Source of the DNA: Lentisphaerae bacterium RIFOXYA12_64_32 | GTDB taxonomy: Bacteria > Verrucomicrobiota > Lentisphaeria > Oligosphaerales > YB12-FULL-65-16 | Assembly (NCBI GenBank): GCA_001803235.1 | Contig: MHBL01000433.1 | Location: 28,594 to 92,593, forward strand | DNA length: 64,000 nucleotides | Direction of reading: 5' to 3' | In this document: piece after piece, positions 48,761 to 59,021 of the stretch | How the letters are laid out: every line of letters starts with the position of its first letter | Numbering within the stretch: the first letter of the stretch is position 1 | Made by a program: the position numbers and the translations under genes | Notes under the pieces: generated by a model | What the model saw: the letters and a program-made list of their open reading frames with translations, nothing else | Told to the model about the DNA's origin: nothing | The model's database searches: none

Positions 48761-51508
48761 TCAGGACGCGGCGGCGGTCGCGACCGCGGGGGCCGGTGCC
48801 CCGGGCAGGGGCGCGACCACGACGTTGTCAGCGGTTTCCACGGCGTATCTTCCCTTGTGGCGCGCGACCAGCTCGCCATAGCGCTTCGACTTGTTCCAGT
48901 TCTGGACCTTGCTGAAATACCCCACCACGCGGGTCTCGCCCACCACTTTCTCCGAGTTGCACCTCGGACACTTTTCCTTCAGTCCGCGCGCGATGTGGGC
49001 GCAGGAAGAGCAATACGTGAACTCCGGCGAAATGGTCACCTGCGCGGACTGGGTCCGGCAAAAGACCTCCCGGATCAGTCGCGCGACACTCTCCGGCGAA
49101 GGCCGTTCTTCGCCCACGAACGCATGCGTGATGGCGCCGGACTCGATCACCGAGTGGAAACGCCCCTGGGCGACGATCCGCTCGACGAGCGAAACATTGG
49201 CCTCGGCCGCCAGGTGCACCGAGTTGGTGTAGTACGCCACGTCCTCGGTGTCACCCTTCACCGTGCCCTTCGCCTGGTCGTAGTAGTACACCAGATCGGT
49301 CCGGGCCAGGCGCCGCGCGGCGCTCTCCGCGGGCGACTCCTCGAGGCTGAATTTCATGTTGTGCTTCATTGACAATTTCTTCGCCTTCAAGTACATGTGC
49401 GCTGTGATACGCAACGCCATTTCCATGGCCGCGCCACTCTCGTGCAACTCCTCACCCGTGAGGAACTTGACCGCGTCGTTGACCCCGATCAGGCCCAGGA
49501 TGTAGGTCGCCTTGTCCAGTTCCACGTAGCGTCGCCCGTCGCAGGCAGTGCGCCCGATCTGGTACAGCGGATGCCCCGGCCCGGACATCATTTCCTCGAT
49601 TCGCTCCCGCTTCTGCAGGTGCGCCTGGACGGCGATCTCCATAGTGCTGTCAACCTCTTCGAGCAGCCCTTCGACGGTTTTCTTGCCGTTGCGCGCCGCA
49701 CGGTAGGCTGCCTGCGGGATGTTGATGGTCACGTTCTGGAACCCGCAGAAACGCATCGACTCCGGGTGCCGCAGCATGCGCGTGTCGCTGATGGTCGTGC
49801 GCAGCCGGCAGCAGGCGGAGAGCGTCACCTCGTCGCGGTCGAAGATGAAGTAGGTCGAGCCGTTCTTGCTGGCCAGTTCGCATGCCTTCATGAAAATGGC
49901 GTACTGGCTCGGGTCCTCGAAGGTCTCCTCGCTGACGTGGAAATCGCACTTCGGGAACTCGAAGATGTGGCCGTTCCGGTCGCCGTCACCCCATACTTCC
50001 AGCAGGGCGACGGTGAATTTCTTGGCCTGCTCGACGTAGTCGCCGTAGGTGACGATGCGTTCTCCGCGCGCGGCAAGCTGCTTCTCGATCTCCGGGTCAT
50101 AGTAGAGGTGGACCAGCTTGTCCTTGACCTCGAACAACTCACGCAGCACCAGCCGCTCCGTGCCGTCCGCTTGACGGTAATACAGGTTCATCATGGCGTT
50201 GCCGTTTGGATCGACGTCGTCCCGACGCTGCTCCTCCAGTTCGACCTTGCTGCCGTCCGCCAGGCGCAGCATGTAGTGGCCGCCCGGACCCACGGCCGGC
50301 ACGGTCTGCAGGTACTTCGGCACGCCGGTGTGAATGTTGAAGTCCAGGAACAGTGTCTGCGCCCCGCGCGAGAACGCGTTCTGCGAACCGTTGAAAATCA
50401 GCTCCTGCGCCACCTGCTTGAGTTCCTTGTCGGTCTTGCCTTCCAAGTAGGGCGCGTAGAAAATGTTGATATAGGCGATGCCCAGCGCACCGGCGTAGTT
50501 CGCCTGCATTGAGGCCAGAAAGGTGTTCAGGTGTCCGGTCAGCACCGAGGCGCTCCGTGCCGGATGGGACTCGGTGTTCAGGTTGGACAGTTCGCGCAAC
50601 CCGTACTTCTTGATGTACTCAATCGAATGAGACGAGCAATAGACGCGGTGCGGGTAGCCCAGGTCGTGCAGATGCACCGCGCCGGTGTCGTGCGCCCGCT
50701 TGACCTCAGGAGTGAAAATGGTGTCCAAGGCCCATTGCTTGAGAACCAACTCGGCCAACCCGAGGTTCACGGCCTCCGGGTTGTTGCTCACAATGTTGCT
50801 GTTCTCCACCGACTTGGTGCACATCAGCGACTCGATGAAGTCGCGCGACACCCGGTACAGCGACAGGTCGCGCAACTCATGATAGCCGCGCGAGACCAGC
50901 TCGTTGTTTACCATCTCCCGGATCAGCGAGGTGTTTACCGTCGACACCTCGCTGTTGATCACCTGGTTCTCCACCGCCTTGGCAATACTGAGGGCGACCT
51001 CGTTGGGCAGCTTCATCTTCTCCAGAAGCTGATTCACAATGCGGATGCGGTCCCAGGGAAACGCCACGTTCCCGGTGTTGGACTCGACCAGCAGCAGGCT
51101 CTGGTCGGTAATGTCGACCTTCTTCGTGTCCTTGGGATCGCGAACCTTGATCTTGCGGCGGGCCATCTCGCGCTGCTTACGGTAACGCTTGTAAACCGCC
51201 ACGATCGCCGCTTGCCCCTCTTCAGCCAAGACCACCTCGACCAGATCCTGTACGTCCTCCAGGTTCGGGCACCGTTTCCCGTCTTCGGCCGGATGTACGT
51301 AGTACTCGCACAGCGGGTTGTCCAAATGTTCGATGACCAAATCCGCGATCCGGCGGGAAATGGACCGGTCCGGTTCGCGACCCTCCTGGCGAGCCGCCAC
51401 CTCGGCTGCCCGTGTCACGGCCGATTCGATCTTGTCTTTGCGAAACGGGACCAGAACCCCATCACGCTTCCGGAACCCGTCAAATACCACCGCCGTTGCA
51501 CTGGCCAT
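48761..51508 (-). CDS. nrdD: Anaerobic ribonucleoside-triphosphate reductase
   Basis: ATP-cone N-terminus; YGALGIAYINIFYAPYLEG; C-terminal CSSCAHIARGLKEKCPRC zinc site and RVVGYFSKVQNWNKSKRYGEL glycyl-radical-type tail. Confidence 0.93.
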   Translation of the reverse strand: MASATAVVFDGFRKRDGVLVPFRKDKIESAVTRAAEVAARQEGREPDRSISRRIADLVIEHLDNPLCEYYVHPAEDGKRCPNLEDVQDLVEVVLAEEGQAAIVAVYKRYRKQREMARRKIKVRDPKDTKKVDITDQSLLLVESNTGNVAFPWDRIRIVNQLLEKMKLPNEVALSIAKAVENQVINSEVSTVNTSLIREMVNNELVSRGYHELRDLSLYRVSRDFIESLMCTKSVENSNIVSNNPEAVNLGLAELVLKQWALDTIFTPEVKRAHDTGAVHLHDLGYPHRVYCSSHSIEYIKKYGLRELSNLNTESHPARSASVLTGHLNTFLASMQANYAGALGIAYINIFYAPYLEGKTDKELKQVAQELIFNGSQNAFSRGAQTLFLDFNIHTGVPKYLQTVPAVGPGGHYMLRLADGSKVELEEQRRDDVDPNGNAMMNLYYRQADGTERLVLRELFEVKDKLVHLYYDPEIEKQLAARGERIVTYGDYVEQAKKFTVALLEVWGDGDRNGHIFEFPKCDFHVSEETFEDPSQYAIFMKACELASKNGSTYFIFDRDEVTLSACCRLRTTISDTRMLRHPESMRFCGFQNVTINIPQAAYRAARNGKKTVEGLLEEVDSTMEIAVQAHLQKRERIEEMMSGPGHPLYQIGRTACDGRRYVELDKATYILGLIGVNDAVKFLTGEELHESGAAMEMALRITAHMYLKAKKLSMKHNMKFSLEESPAESAARRLARTDLVYYYDQAKGTVKGDTEDVAYYTNSVHLAAEANVSLVERIVAQGRFHSVIESGAITHAFVGEERPSPESVARLIREVFCRTQSAQVTISPEFTYCSSCAHIARGLKEKCPRCNSEKVVGETRVVGYFSKVQNWNKSKRYGELVARHKGRYAVETADNVVVAPLPGAPAPAVATAAAS

Positions 51509-51644
51509 CGAAAAAACCCTCCTGAGAACACCTCGGCGCGCGTGCGCTCGACAGGCAGCAACCGACCGCTACCGAGGTCCCTTAAGGTGAATAAATCCCG
51601 CCCAGGGGAAACAACTACCACATCCACGCAAAACCTATGAAACT

Positions 51645-51692
51645 ACACTATATATTGTGGTCCCCACCTTTGTCAACCACTGAATATAGTGT
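51645..51692. promoter_or_regulatory. Two NrdR-like boxes upstream of nrdD
   Basis: ACACTATATATTGTGG (51645-51660) and CCACTGAATATAGTGT (51677-51692), starts 32 bp apart; compare NrdR consensus acaCwAtATaTwGtgt. Confidence 0.8.
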
Positions 51693-51814
51693 CCTGAACC
51701 TTTTTTTTCGGCCCGCTCTAGAATCGCTTCGGGACCCGGCCGGCGGCGGCGTCTGAACCCGCTTCCGCACCGGTCCACGCGGGGACCACTCCCATGTTAC
51801 TCGCGGGGCCCGGT

Positions 51815-51876
51815 AAAGTGGCCGGAGCGGCTCGCTCCGGCACCCGCGGGAGCGAGCCGCTCCCGCCACTTTGGCC
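51815..51876. repeat. REP-like palindromic repeat (family also at 26758-26819 and 63953-64000)
   Basis: AAAGTGGCCGGAGCGGCTCGCTCCGGCACCCGCGGGAGCGAGCCGCTCCCGCCACTTTGGCC. Confidence 0.8.
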
Positions 51877-52112
51877 AGAACGCTCCGAAGGAAGCGAGCA
51901 ACGTCCGCACATGATCGGGCGGCAATCCGCCCGGGAACCGCGGACGCATTACCCCGCCGCGCCGCCGAAACCGTGTAAACGCAACCGTTAATGCTATATT
52001 TCCGTCTGTTTTTCGCCGCCTGGAGCCGAACACCCGCGCCGACATCTGGGAATGTAGGGCCCGACACCGGCTTCGGCAACGGCGATTGACGGTATTCCGG
52101 AAGATTTCGTGG

Positions 52113-52146
52113 ATCATGTTGATCATCAACATGATACGGTATCATG
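52113..52146. promoter_or_regulatory. Overlapping palindromes upstream of the dehydrogenase gene
   Basis: ATCATGTTGAT-C-ATCAACATGAT (52113-52135) and CATGATAC-G-GTATCATG (52130-52146), 40 bp upstream of ATG 52186. Confidence 0.6.
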
Positions 52147-52185
52147 AACTCGTTCGAACGCCCCATCATCGAGGAAAGACAAGTC

Positions 52186-53316
52186 ATGAAGAAATCCGCA
52201 GCGCGCGCCAAGACGTACAAGATCGCGGTCATCCCGGGCGACGGGACCGGTCCGGAGGTCATCCGTGAGGGGCTGAAAGTCGTTCAAGCCGCCGCCGGCA
52301 AGTACGGATTCAAGCTTGACGCGCACATGTACGACTTCGGCGGAGCGCGCTACCTGGCCACCCACGAAGCGCTTCCTGACAGCGCGGCCGCGGAGATGAA
52401 GACCTTCGACGCCATCTACCTGGGCGCCATTGGGCACCCGGACGTGAAGCCGGGCATTCTGGAAAAGGGCATTCTGCTGCGGTTGCGGTTCGAGCTGGAC
52501 CAGTACATCAACCTGCGTCCGGTCAAGCTGTATCCCGGCGTCGAGACGCCGCTGGCGGGCAAGAAGCCGGAGGACATCGATTACGTGGTGGTGCGCGAGA
52601 ACACCGGCGGGCTCTACACCGGCGTGGGCGGCATCAGCATGAAGGGCACTCCGCACGAGGTGGCGATCCAGGAGATGGTGTACAACCGTTTCCAGGTCGA
52701 GCGCTGCCTGCGGTACGCGTTCGAGCTGACGCGGGCGCGGCACAGCAAGGCGGCCCCGTGGCGCGGACTGTCCGAGGCGGACCGCAAGGCGGGCAAGACG
52801 GGCAAGCTGACGCTGTGCGGCAAGACGAACGTGCTGACGTTCGTGTTCGACCTGTGGGAGCGGGCCTTCTACGAGGTCGCCAAGGAGTACCCGGAAGTGA
52901 AGACCGACTACGCGCACGTTGACGCCACCTGCATGTGGATGGTCAAGAACCCCGAGTGGTTCGACGTCATCGTGACGGAAAACATGTTCGGCGACATCAT
53001 TACGGACTTGGGCGCCATCTGCCAAGGCGGCATGGGCATTGCCGCGGGTGGCAACATCAATCCGTCGGGCGTGAGCATGTTTGAGCCGATCGGCGGCTCG
53101 GCGCCGAAATACACCGGCCTGAACGTCATCAACCCGCTGGCTGCCATCTGCAGCGGCGCCATGCTGCTGCGTGAACTCGGCCAGGCAGAGGCGGGCGACG
53201 ACATCGAGACGGCGGTCGCCTACGTGACGGCAAAGAAGCTGAAATCGCTCGGCGCCGGGAAGATGGGTTACAGCACCTCGGAAGTGGGTGACTTGGTGGT
53301 TGCACAGATGGCGTAG
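52186..53316 (+). CDS. Isocitrate/isopropylmalate dehydrogenase family protein (probably 3-isopropylmalate dehydrogenase)
   Basis: [73 protein letters not shown]. Confidence 0.85.
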   Translation: MKKSAARAKTYKIAVIPGDGTGPEVIREGLKVVQAAAGKYGFKLDAHMYDFGGARYLATHEALPDSAAAEMKTFDAIYLGAIGHPDVKPGILEKGILLRLRFELDQYINLRPVKLYPGVETPLAGKKPEDIDYVVVRENTGGLYTGVGGISMKGTPHEVAIQEMVYNRFQVERCLRYAFELTRARHSKAAPWRGLSEADRKAGKTGKLTLCGKTNVLTFVFDLWERAFYEVAKEYPEVKTDYAHVDATCMWMVKNPEWFDVIVTENMFGDIITDLGAICQGGMGIAAGGNINPSGVSMFEPIGGSAPKYTGLNVINPLAAICSGAMLLRELGQAEAGDDIETAVAYVTAKKLKSLGAGKMGYSTSEVGDLVVAQMA

Positions 53317-53388
53317 AGGAGCGATGAGGCCGTTTGGTGTCGCCCGGCGGGGTCGCGCCAGAGCAGAAAAGCAGACGAGGTAGGGATC

Positions 53389-54396
53389 ATGGCTTCAGGT
53401 TTCAATGTCGCGGTTGTCGGGGCAACGGGTGCGGTGGGCGTGGAAATGGTCGAGACGCTTGCCAAGCGCAACTTTCCCGTCCGCAATCTCAGACTGCTGG
53501 CGTCGAGTCGGTCCGTGGGCAAGACGATGACGTTCAAAGGCGAAGCGCTGCCGATCACCGAACTCGGGCAGGATTCGTTCAAAGGCATCGATATTGCCCT
53601 GTTCAGTGCCGGTACGGCGCGCTCCAAGGAGTTCCGTGCGGCCTGCGTGCAGGCCGGTGCGGTCATGATTGACAACTCCAGTGCCTTCCGCATGGATGCC
53701 GATGTGCCGCTGGTTGTCCCGGAAGTCAATCCCGAGGACGTGAAACTGCACAAGGGTGTGATCGCGAACCCGAACTGCTGCACCGCCATCATGGTGGTGG
53801 CGGTCTATCCGCTGCACAAGGTGAACCCGGTGCGGCGGCTCGTGGTGGACACGTACCAGGCGGCCAGCGGCGCCGGTGCCAAGGCCATGGCAGAGCTTGA
53901 AGAGCAGACTGCCGCAGTGCTCAAGGGCAGCAAGGACTTGAAAATCGAGGCGCTGCCGCAACGGATTGCTTTCAACCTGTTCCCGCAGGTGGACGCCTTC
54001 CTTGACAACGGCTACACCAAGGAAGAGATGAAGTTCCTCAACGAGACGCGCAAGATCATGCATCACCCGACGCTGCTGGTCAGCGCCACCTGCGTCCGGG
54101 TCCCGGTCCTGCGCGCCCACAGCGAGGCGGTGCACCTGGAGTTCGAGCGGCCCATGACTGCGGCCGAGGCGCGCGCCGTCCTGGCCAAGGCGCCAGGGAT
54201 CCAGGTGGTTGACGAGCCGGCGAACAAACGCTACCCGATGCCGATCGACGCGTCGGGCATGTACGACTGCCTGGTGGGCCGCATCCGCCAGGACCTGTCG
54301 CTGCCGGACGGCCGTGGCATCGCCTTGTTCGTCAGCGGCGACCAGCTCTTGAAGGGCGCCGCTCTGAACGCCGTGCAGATCGCCGAGCTGCTCTGA
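53389..54396 (+). CDS. asd: Aspartate-semialdehyde dehydrogenase
   Basis: FNVAVVGATGAVGVEMVETL, NPNCCTAIMVVAVYPLH, TYQAASGAGAKAMAELEEQT. Confidence 0.93.
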   Translation: MASGFNVAVVGATGAVGVEMVETLAKRNFPVRNLRLLASSRSVGKTMTFKGEALPITELGQDSFKGIDIALFSAGTARSKEFRAACVQAGAVMIDNSSAFRMDADVPLVVPEVNPEDVKLHKGVIANPNCCTAIMVVAVYPLHKVNPVRRLVVDTYQAASGAGAKAMAELEEQTAAVLKGSKDLKIEALPQRIAFNLFPQVDAFLDNGYTKEEMKFLNETRKIMHHPTLLVSATCVRVPVLRAHSEAVHLEFERPMTAAEARAVLAKAPGIQVVDEPANKRYPMPIDASGMYDCLVGRIRQDLSLPDGRGIALFVSGDQLLKGAALNAVQIAELL

Positions 54397-54500
54397 GCCC
54401 CGGCCCGCGTGTCGTGTCGCGGTGCGCTCCCGAGGAAAAATAGGGCAAGGCTCCTGCCTTGCCGGCCGAGGGCGGGCATCCGCTTCGAGGCGGCGGCGGC

Positions 54501-54687
54501 TCACCTGGCCGGCGGCGGCGGCAGGTCCACGTACTCGACCGCCACCGCATCGGGCTGCACGCGCACCTCGATGAACCCCGGAGGCTCGTTGTCGTAGTTC
54601 CACAGCGACGAGCGTGCCACATACACCGGGCTGCCCGCCACGGCGAATTCCCGCTTCCGGTGCATGTGCCCGAAGAACAGGTCCCGC
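54501..54687 (-). pseudogene. C-terminal remnant of a metallophosphoesterase-like protein, N-terminus replaced by dispersed repeat
   Basis: DLFFGHMHRKREFAVAGSPVYVARSSLWNYDNEPPGFIEVRVQPDAVAVEYVDLPPPPAR* (GHxH motif) then homology to repeat at 54692. Confidence 0.6.
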
Positions 54688-54691
54688 CGTC

Positions 54692-54752
54692 TCCCTGGAG
54701 CGCCGGCGTCTCGCCGGCTGCCTTTCCGTGGCGTGGCGGTACCCCGCGAGCC
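54692..54752. repeat. Dispersed repeat, inverted copy at 34457-34519
   Basis: TCCCTGGAGCGCCGGCGTCTCGCCGGCTGCCTTTCCGTGGCGTGGCGGTACCCCGCGAGCC. Confidence 0.8.
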
Positions 54753-54939
54753 AGGATGCACCCGGTCGCGGTTGGGCGGGCCGTGGCGCGGGACCTCTGG
54801 GACCGCAGCAGGGTGTGTCGGTTCGTCCCGAACCGGGGTCCTCGGCCGGGGACCGGCCGGCGAACCCTGCTTCGGCGCGGGACACGCCGAGCCACTGCGG
54901 CCGTACTTCCGCGAGGCTGGACCTATCCCGCACGGGGCG

Positions 54940-56982
54940 TCAGCGTTTCGCCGGGCGCGCGGCGCGCTTCGGCTTGCGGGCGGGGCTAGCGGCGGCGGCC
55001 ACGGCAGGCTTGGCCGGCGCGTCACCGTCCAGTTCACGGAGCCACTCGGCAGCGTCCGCGTCACTGGGCATGCGCCAGTCGCCGCGCGGCGACAGCGCCA
55101 GGGACCCGACCTTGGGTCCATCCGGCAGACAGGAGCGCTTGAACTGCTGCTGGAAGAAGCGCCGGTAGAAGAGGCGCAGCCACTTGCCGATCTCCGCCGG
55201 TGCGTACTGCCCGGCAAACGCCGTCTCCGCCAGGAACCGCACCTTGGCCGGGGCGAACCCGCAGCGCACCGCCTGGTACAGGAAGAAATCGTGCAACTCG
55301 TACGGACCGACCACGTCCTCGGTCTTCTGTGCGATCCGGCCGTGCTTGTCCGGGGGCAGCAGTTCCGGGCTGATCGGGGTCGCGACAATGTCGTTGAGCG
55401 TGGCCGCGCAGTGCTGATACGCCGGCGTCTCGGCCACGTACCGGATCAGAAACCGCACCAGCGTCTTGGGCACACCCGCGTTGACACCGTACATGGACAT
55501 GTGGTCGCCGTTGTAGGTGCACCAGCCCAGCGCCAACTCCGAGAGGTCGCCGGTGCCTACCACCAGCGCGCCGAGCATGTTCGCCTTGTCCATGAGGATT
55601 TGCGTGCGTTCGCGGGCCTGGACGTTCTCGAACGCGATGTCGCCCGTCGTGCCGTCGTGCCCGATGTCGCGCAGGTGCAGCCGGCAACTCTCGGTGATGT
55701 CGATGAGCGTCAGTTCGACGTGCAGCGCCTGGCACAGGGCCTTGACGTTGCCCAGCGTGCGCGCGCTGGTGCCGAACCCCGGCATGGTGAAAGCATGGAT
55801 GCCGGCCGGGGCCAGTTCGAGCCGCGCGAACGCCTCGCGCGTCACCAGCAGCGCCAGCGTCGAATCCAGGCCGCCGGACAGGCCGATCACCGCGTGCTTC
55901 GTACCCGTGTGCTGCAGGCGCGTTGCCAGCCCGGTGCTCTGGATGGCGAAGATCTCCTGGCAGCGCTCGTGACGCTTCGCCGGGTCTTGCGGCACGAACG
56001 GGTGCGCGTCCACGCGCCGCCGCAAGGCGGCTTGGCGGAGCAGGCGCGCCTGGACCGGTACGGTCCGGAACTCGCACCAGGGCGACCCGTCGGCGCCAGC
56101 GCCCTCGCGCGCCACCGCCTGGCTGTAGGTCGGACTGGCCAGCCGCTCGTGTTGCAGGAACCCGACATCCACGTCGGCCGTGGTCAGGTGCGGAGTCCGC
56201 TCGAAGCAGGCGCTTTCCGCCAGCAGGATCCCGTTCTCCGCGATCAGGCAGTGCCCGCCGAACACCATGTCGGTGGTCGACTCGCCCACACCGGCCGAGC
56301 AGTAGGCGTAGGCGGCCAGGCAGCGGGCGGACTGCTGACCGACGAGTTGGCGCCGGTACTCCGACTTGCCGACCAGGTTATCGCTGGCTGAAAGGTTCAG
56401 CAGGATCGTGGCGCCGGCCAGCGCCAGCCGCGAGCTCGGCGGGACCGGGGCCCAGAGGTCTTCGCAGAGCTCGATGCCGAAAGAGAACTCCGGCCGTGCG
56501 GGGTCCGCAAACACGAGGTCGGCGCCGAACGGCACCGTGCTGCCGCAGAGCCGCACGTCCGGCGCGGCGTTCGCGTCGGCGCCCGCGAACCAGCGCGGTT
56601 CGTAGAACTCGCGATGCCCGGGGATGTACGTCTTGGGTACCACCCCCAGGATCTGCCCCGCCTGCACGACCACCGCGCCGTTGAACAATCGCCCGCCCTG
56701 CGCCACCGGGCAGCCGAGCACGTGCACCGTCATGCCGCTCTCGGTAGCGTAGAGGAAATCGGCCAGGCCCTGCTGCGCCGCGTCGAGCAGCACCGCCTGC
56801 TGGAACAGGTCCGCACACGTGTAGCCGGTCAGGGACAACTCCGGGTACACGACGATGTCGGCGTGGTCGCGCTCCGCCTGGTCGGCCAGGGCGATCATGG
56901 ACGCCGCGTTGTCCTTCACCGCGGCCGCGCGCACCGCCGGCACCGCCGTCGCTACCCGAACATAGCCGAAACGTGTAATCAT
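54940..56982 (-). CDS. nadE: Glutamine-dependent NAD+ synthetase
   Basis: N-terminal nitrilase-type domain ([15 protein letters not shown]), C-terminal [45 protein letters not shown]. Confidence 0.93.
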   Translation of the reverse strand: MITRFGYVRVATAVPAVRAAAVKDNAASMIALADQAERDHADIVVYPELSLTGYTCADLFQQAVLLDAAQQGLADFLYATESGMTVHVLGCPVAQGGRLFNGAVVVQAGQILGVVPKTYIPGHREFYEPRWFAGADANAAPDVRLCGSTVPFGADLVFADPARPEFSFGIELCEDLWAPVPPSSRLALAGATILLNLSASDNLVGKSEYRRQLVGQQSARCLAAYAYCSAGVGESTTDMVFGGHCLIAENGILLAESACFERTPHLTTADVDVGFLQHERLASPTYSQAVAREGAGADGSPWCEFRTVPVQARLLRQAALRRRVDAHPFVPQDPAKRHERCQEIFAIQSTGLATRLQHTGTKHAVIGLSGGLDSTLALLVTREAFARLELAPAGIHAFTMPGFGTSARTLGNVKALCQALHVELTLIDITESCRLHLRDIGHDGTTGDIAFENVQARERTQILMDKANMLGALVVGTGDLSELALGWCTYNGDHMSMYGVNAGVPKTLVRFLIRYVAETPAYQHCAATLNDIVATPISPELLPPDKHGRIAQKTEDVVGPYELHDFFLYQAVRCGFAPAKVRFLAETAFAGQYAPAEIGKWLRLFYRRFFQQQFKRSCLPDGPKVGSLALSPRGDWRMPSDADAAEWLRELDGDAPAKPAVAAAASPARKPKRAARPAKR

Positions 56983-57121
56983 GAGCCTCTCCACTTTCGC
57001 AGGTGCTTTTCAGGGATTACCTTACACTCGCAGCCCTGCCCAGCCAAACGGAGAGGTTGCCGGCAAGGGCCTGGCCCGGAGGACAGCCACGCCGAGTGAA
57101 ACAAGACAGAGAGGACAATCA

Positions 57122-57754
57122 ATGCGCAACCATGTGTGCCTAATCGTGTCCGTGGCGGTTCTGTGTCTGGCCCCGATGAGTCTGATCGCCGGCGGGGGGT
57201 GGGAAGAGGACTTCGAGAAGGCCGCGGCGACGGCCAAGGCGCAGAACCGGTTCATGCTCCTGGATTTCTCCGGCTCGGACTGGTGCGGCTGGTGCATGAA
57301 GCTGGACAAGGAAGTGTTCGGCAAGAACGACTTCAAGAAGTACGCCAAGGACAACCTGGTGTGCGTCATCGTCGACTTCCCGCGCGGCAAGTCGCTGGCC
57401 AAGAAGCAGAAGCAGCAGAATGAGGCGTTGGCGGGGAAGTACGAGGTCAAGGGCTATCCGACCGTGATCATCCTCAGCCCGGACGGCAAGCAGGTGCACC
57501 AGACCGGCTATCAGGAAGGCGGCCCCGCGAAGTACGTGAAAATGCTGGACTCGGTCATCTCCGAGTATCGCAAGGAGAACAACATCGGCGACCCGGTCCC
57601 GGCCGCCGGCGGCAGACAGGCCCGGCCCGCCAGCCGCAGGCCCGGAACGGCCAAAGCCGGCAAGGACAAGCCTGCCGAAGCCGCGGCTGAAGAGAAACCC
57701 GCCGAAGACAAGCCGGACAAGGACAAGCCCGCCGCCGAGGAAGACAAGGAATAG
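57122..57754 (+). CDS. Periplasmic thioredoxin-family protein
   Basis: Signal peptide; FMLLDFSGSDWCGWCMKLDKEVF; charged Lys/Glu/Pro-rich tail. Confidence 0.82.
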   Translation: MRNHVCLIVSVAVLCLAPMSLIAGGGWEEDFEKAAATAKAQNRFMLLDFSGSDWCGWCMKLDKEVFGKNDFKKYAKDNLVCVIVDFPRGKSLAKKQKQQNEALAGKYEVKGYPTVIILSPDGKQVHQTGYQEGGPAKYVKMLDSVISEYRKENNIGDPVPAAGGRQARPASRRPGTAKAGKDKPAEAAAEEKPAEDKPDKDKPAAEEDKE

Positions 57755-57801
57755 CCGCCAGGCCTCTGGACCGAACTGAGGAGGGGCACCGGGGTAAGGC
57801 C

Positions 57802-58722
57802 TTACCACCATGCGTCGATCTCAGCATAGAGCCGGTTGGTGCGGGCTTTGATGCCGAACGAAGTTTCGGCAGCGTGGCTGAGCAGGTACAGCGTTTGCAT
57901 ACCGCCGCCCGGTTCGTCGTGCCAGGTGACGGCAATGACCTTCACGCCCACCCACGCCATGGTATCGCCCCGCAAGCGCGCCCGGTCGACACTGGAGATG
58001 CGGCAACGCGGGATGAGTATATCGCTGACGTTGGTGTGCAGGACGCACGCCTCGGGGGTGAGCCGCAGGAACCCGATCATGTCCGAACCGCTACCTATCC
58101 CTTCTCCGGTACAGACCTCCGAAACCCCGATGGCGTATCGGTCATCAAGGTCTGCCGGATCCACGCCTCGTCTGGCGACAGCCTGACGTGCGAACGACAG
58201 GGCCCGGATGCGGGTTGGGGCCTCCCACACCGCCTGGCAAGCGAGTCCCACAAGAATGCCGAACAGTAGAGAGAAGCCGAACGGATCGTGTTCCCATGGC
58301 CAGACCGGCAACAGGATGGCCAGGCTCAGGAAGCAGACCACGCAGCCAAGGCTGATGTGCAGCAGCATTCCCATCAGTCGGCACGACCAGCGGAACTCCC
58401 GCCAGGCCGACACGTCGTCGTTGCTCGCAAGTTCCAGGGACGCGTACGGGTTCTCGAAGTCCAGGGCCGCCGCGGTTGTGTCACGGGAAGCGCGCTTCGG
58501 ATCCGCCGTGCCGTGGGGCCGACGCGTCGCCAGAACCGTAACCGCGAACACGGCCAGCGAACCCAACGCGCAGGCACCGAAGTACACTGCGTCAGAAGAG
58601 GTATTGTTGCCATCAACCATCATGGCAAGGGCCCCGGCGTTTGTCTGGAACGTAATGTGTGGGCGACCACGGCTGGAATCCTCTCCTCGCAACAATCTGC
58701 TGCCACTGAACATACTGTACAC
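57802..58722 (-). CDS. Hypothetical membrane protein (start uncertain; possibly 58623)
   Basis: Several TM segments (GACALGSLAVFAVTVLA, LLHISLGCVVCFLSLAILLPVWPW). Confidence 0.5.
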   Translation of the reverse strand: MYSMFSGSRLLRGEDSSRGRPHITFQTNAGALAMMVDGNNTSSDAVYFGACALGSLAVFAVTVLATRRPHGTADPKRASRDTTAAALDFENPYASLELASNDDVSAWREFRWSCRLMGMLLHISLGCVVCFLSLAILLPVWPWEHDPFGFSLLFGILVGLACQAVWEAPTRIRALSFARQAVARRGVDPADLDDRYAIGVSEVCTGEGIGSGSDMIGFLRLTPEACVLHTNVSDILIPRCRISSVDRARLRGDTMAWVGVKVIAVTWHDEPGGGMQTLYLLSHAAETSFGIKARTNRLYAEIDAWW

Positions 58723-59021
58723 CTTGCCGTTCGGTGCACCGCAGCGTCAGCACTCGACGCGGTGCCGTTGCGCAGCAGAGCGTCTGTGGTCTCCCGGCAA
58801 CGCGCCCGACGGAATGGACGTGTGCCGATGCGGCAGTGCGTCCGTCGCGGGTGGCGCGTTGCAGAACGTGGCGCGTTGCCCCAAGGGCACGGACGCATGA
58901 ACCGATGCGAGTCTGTCCGCTTTCGCTGGCCCTTTCCCGGGATTACCTTACGCTTCCGGCTCGCCACGCTTCCGGCTCGCCTCGAATCGGGCTGGCGCTG
59001 GACCGGACAGGACAAGGACCT

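Noticed and set aside
49397-51640. 371-aa and 369-aa plus-strand ORFs
   Set aside because: Antisense to nrdD; no domain features.
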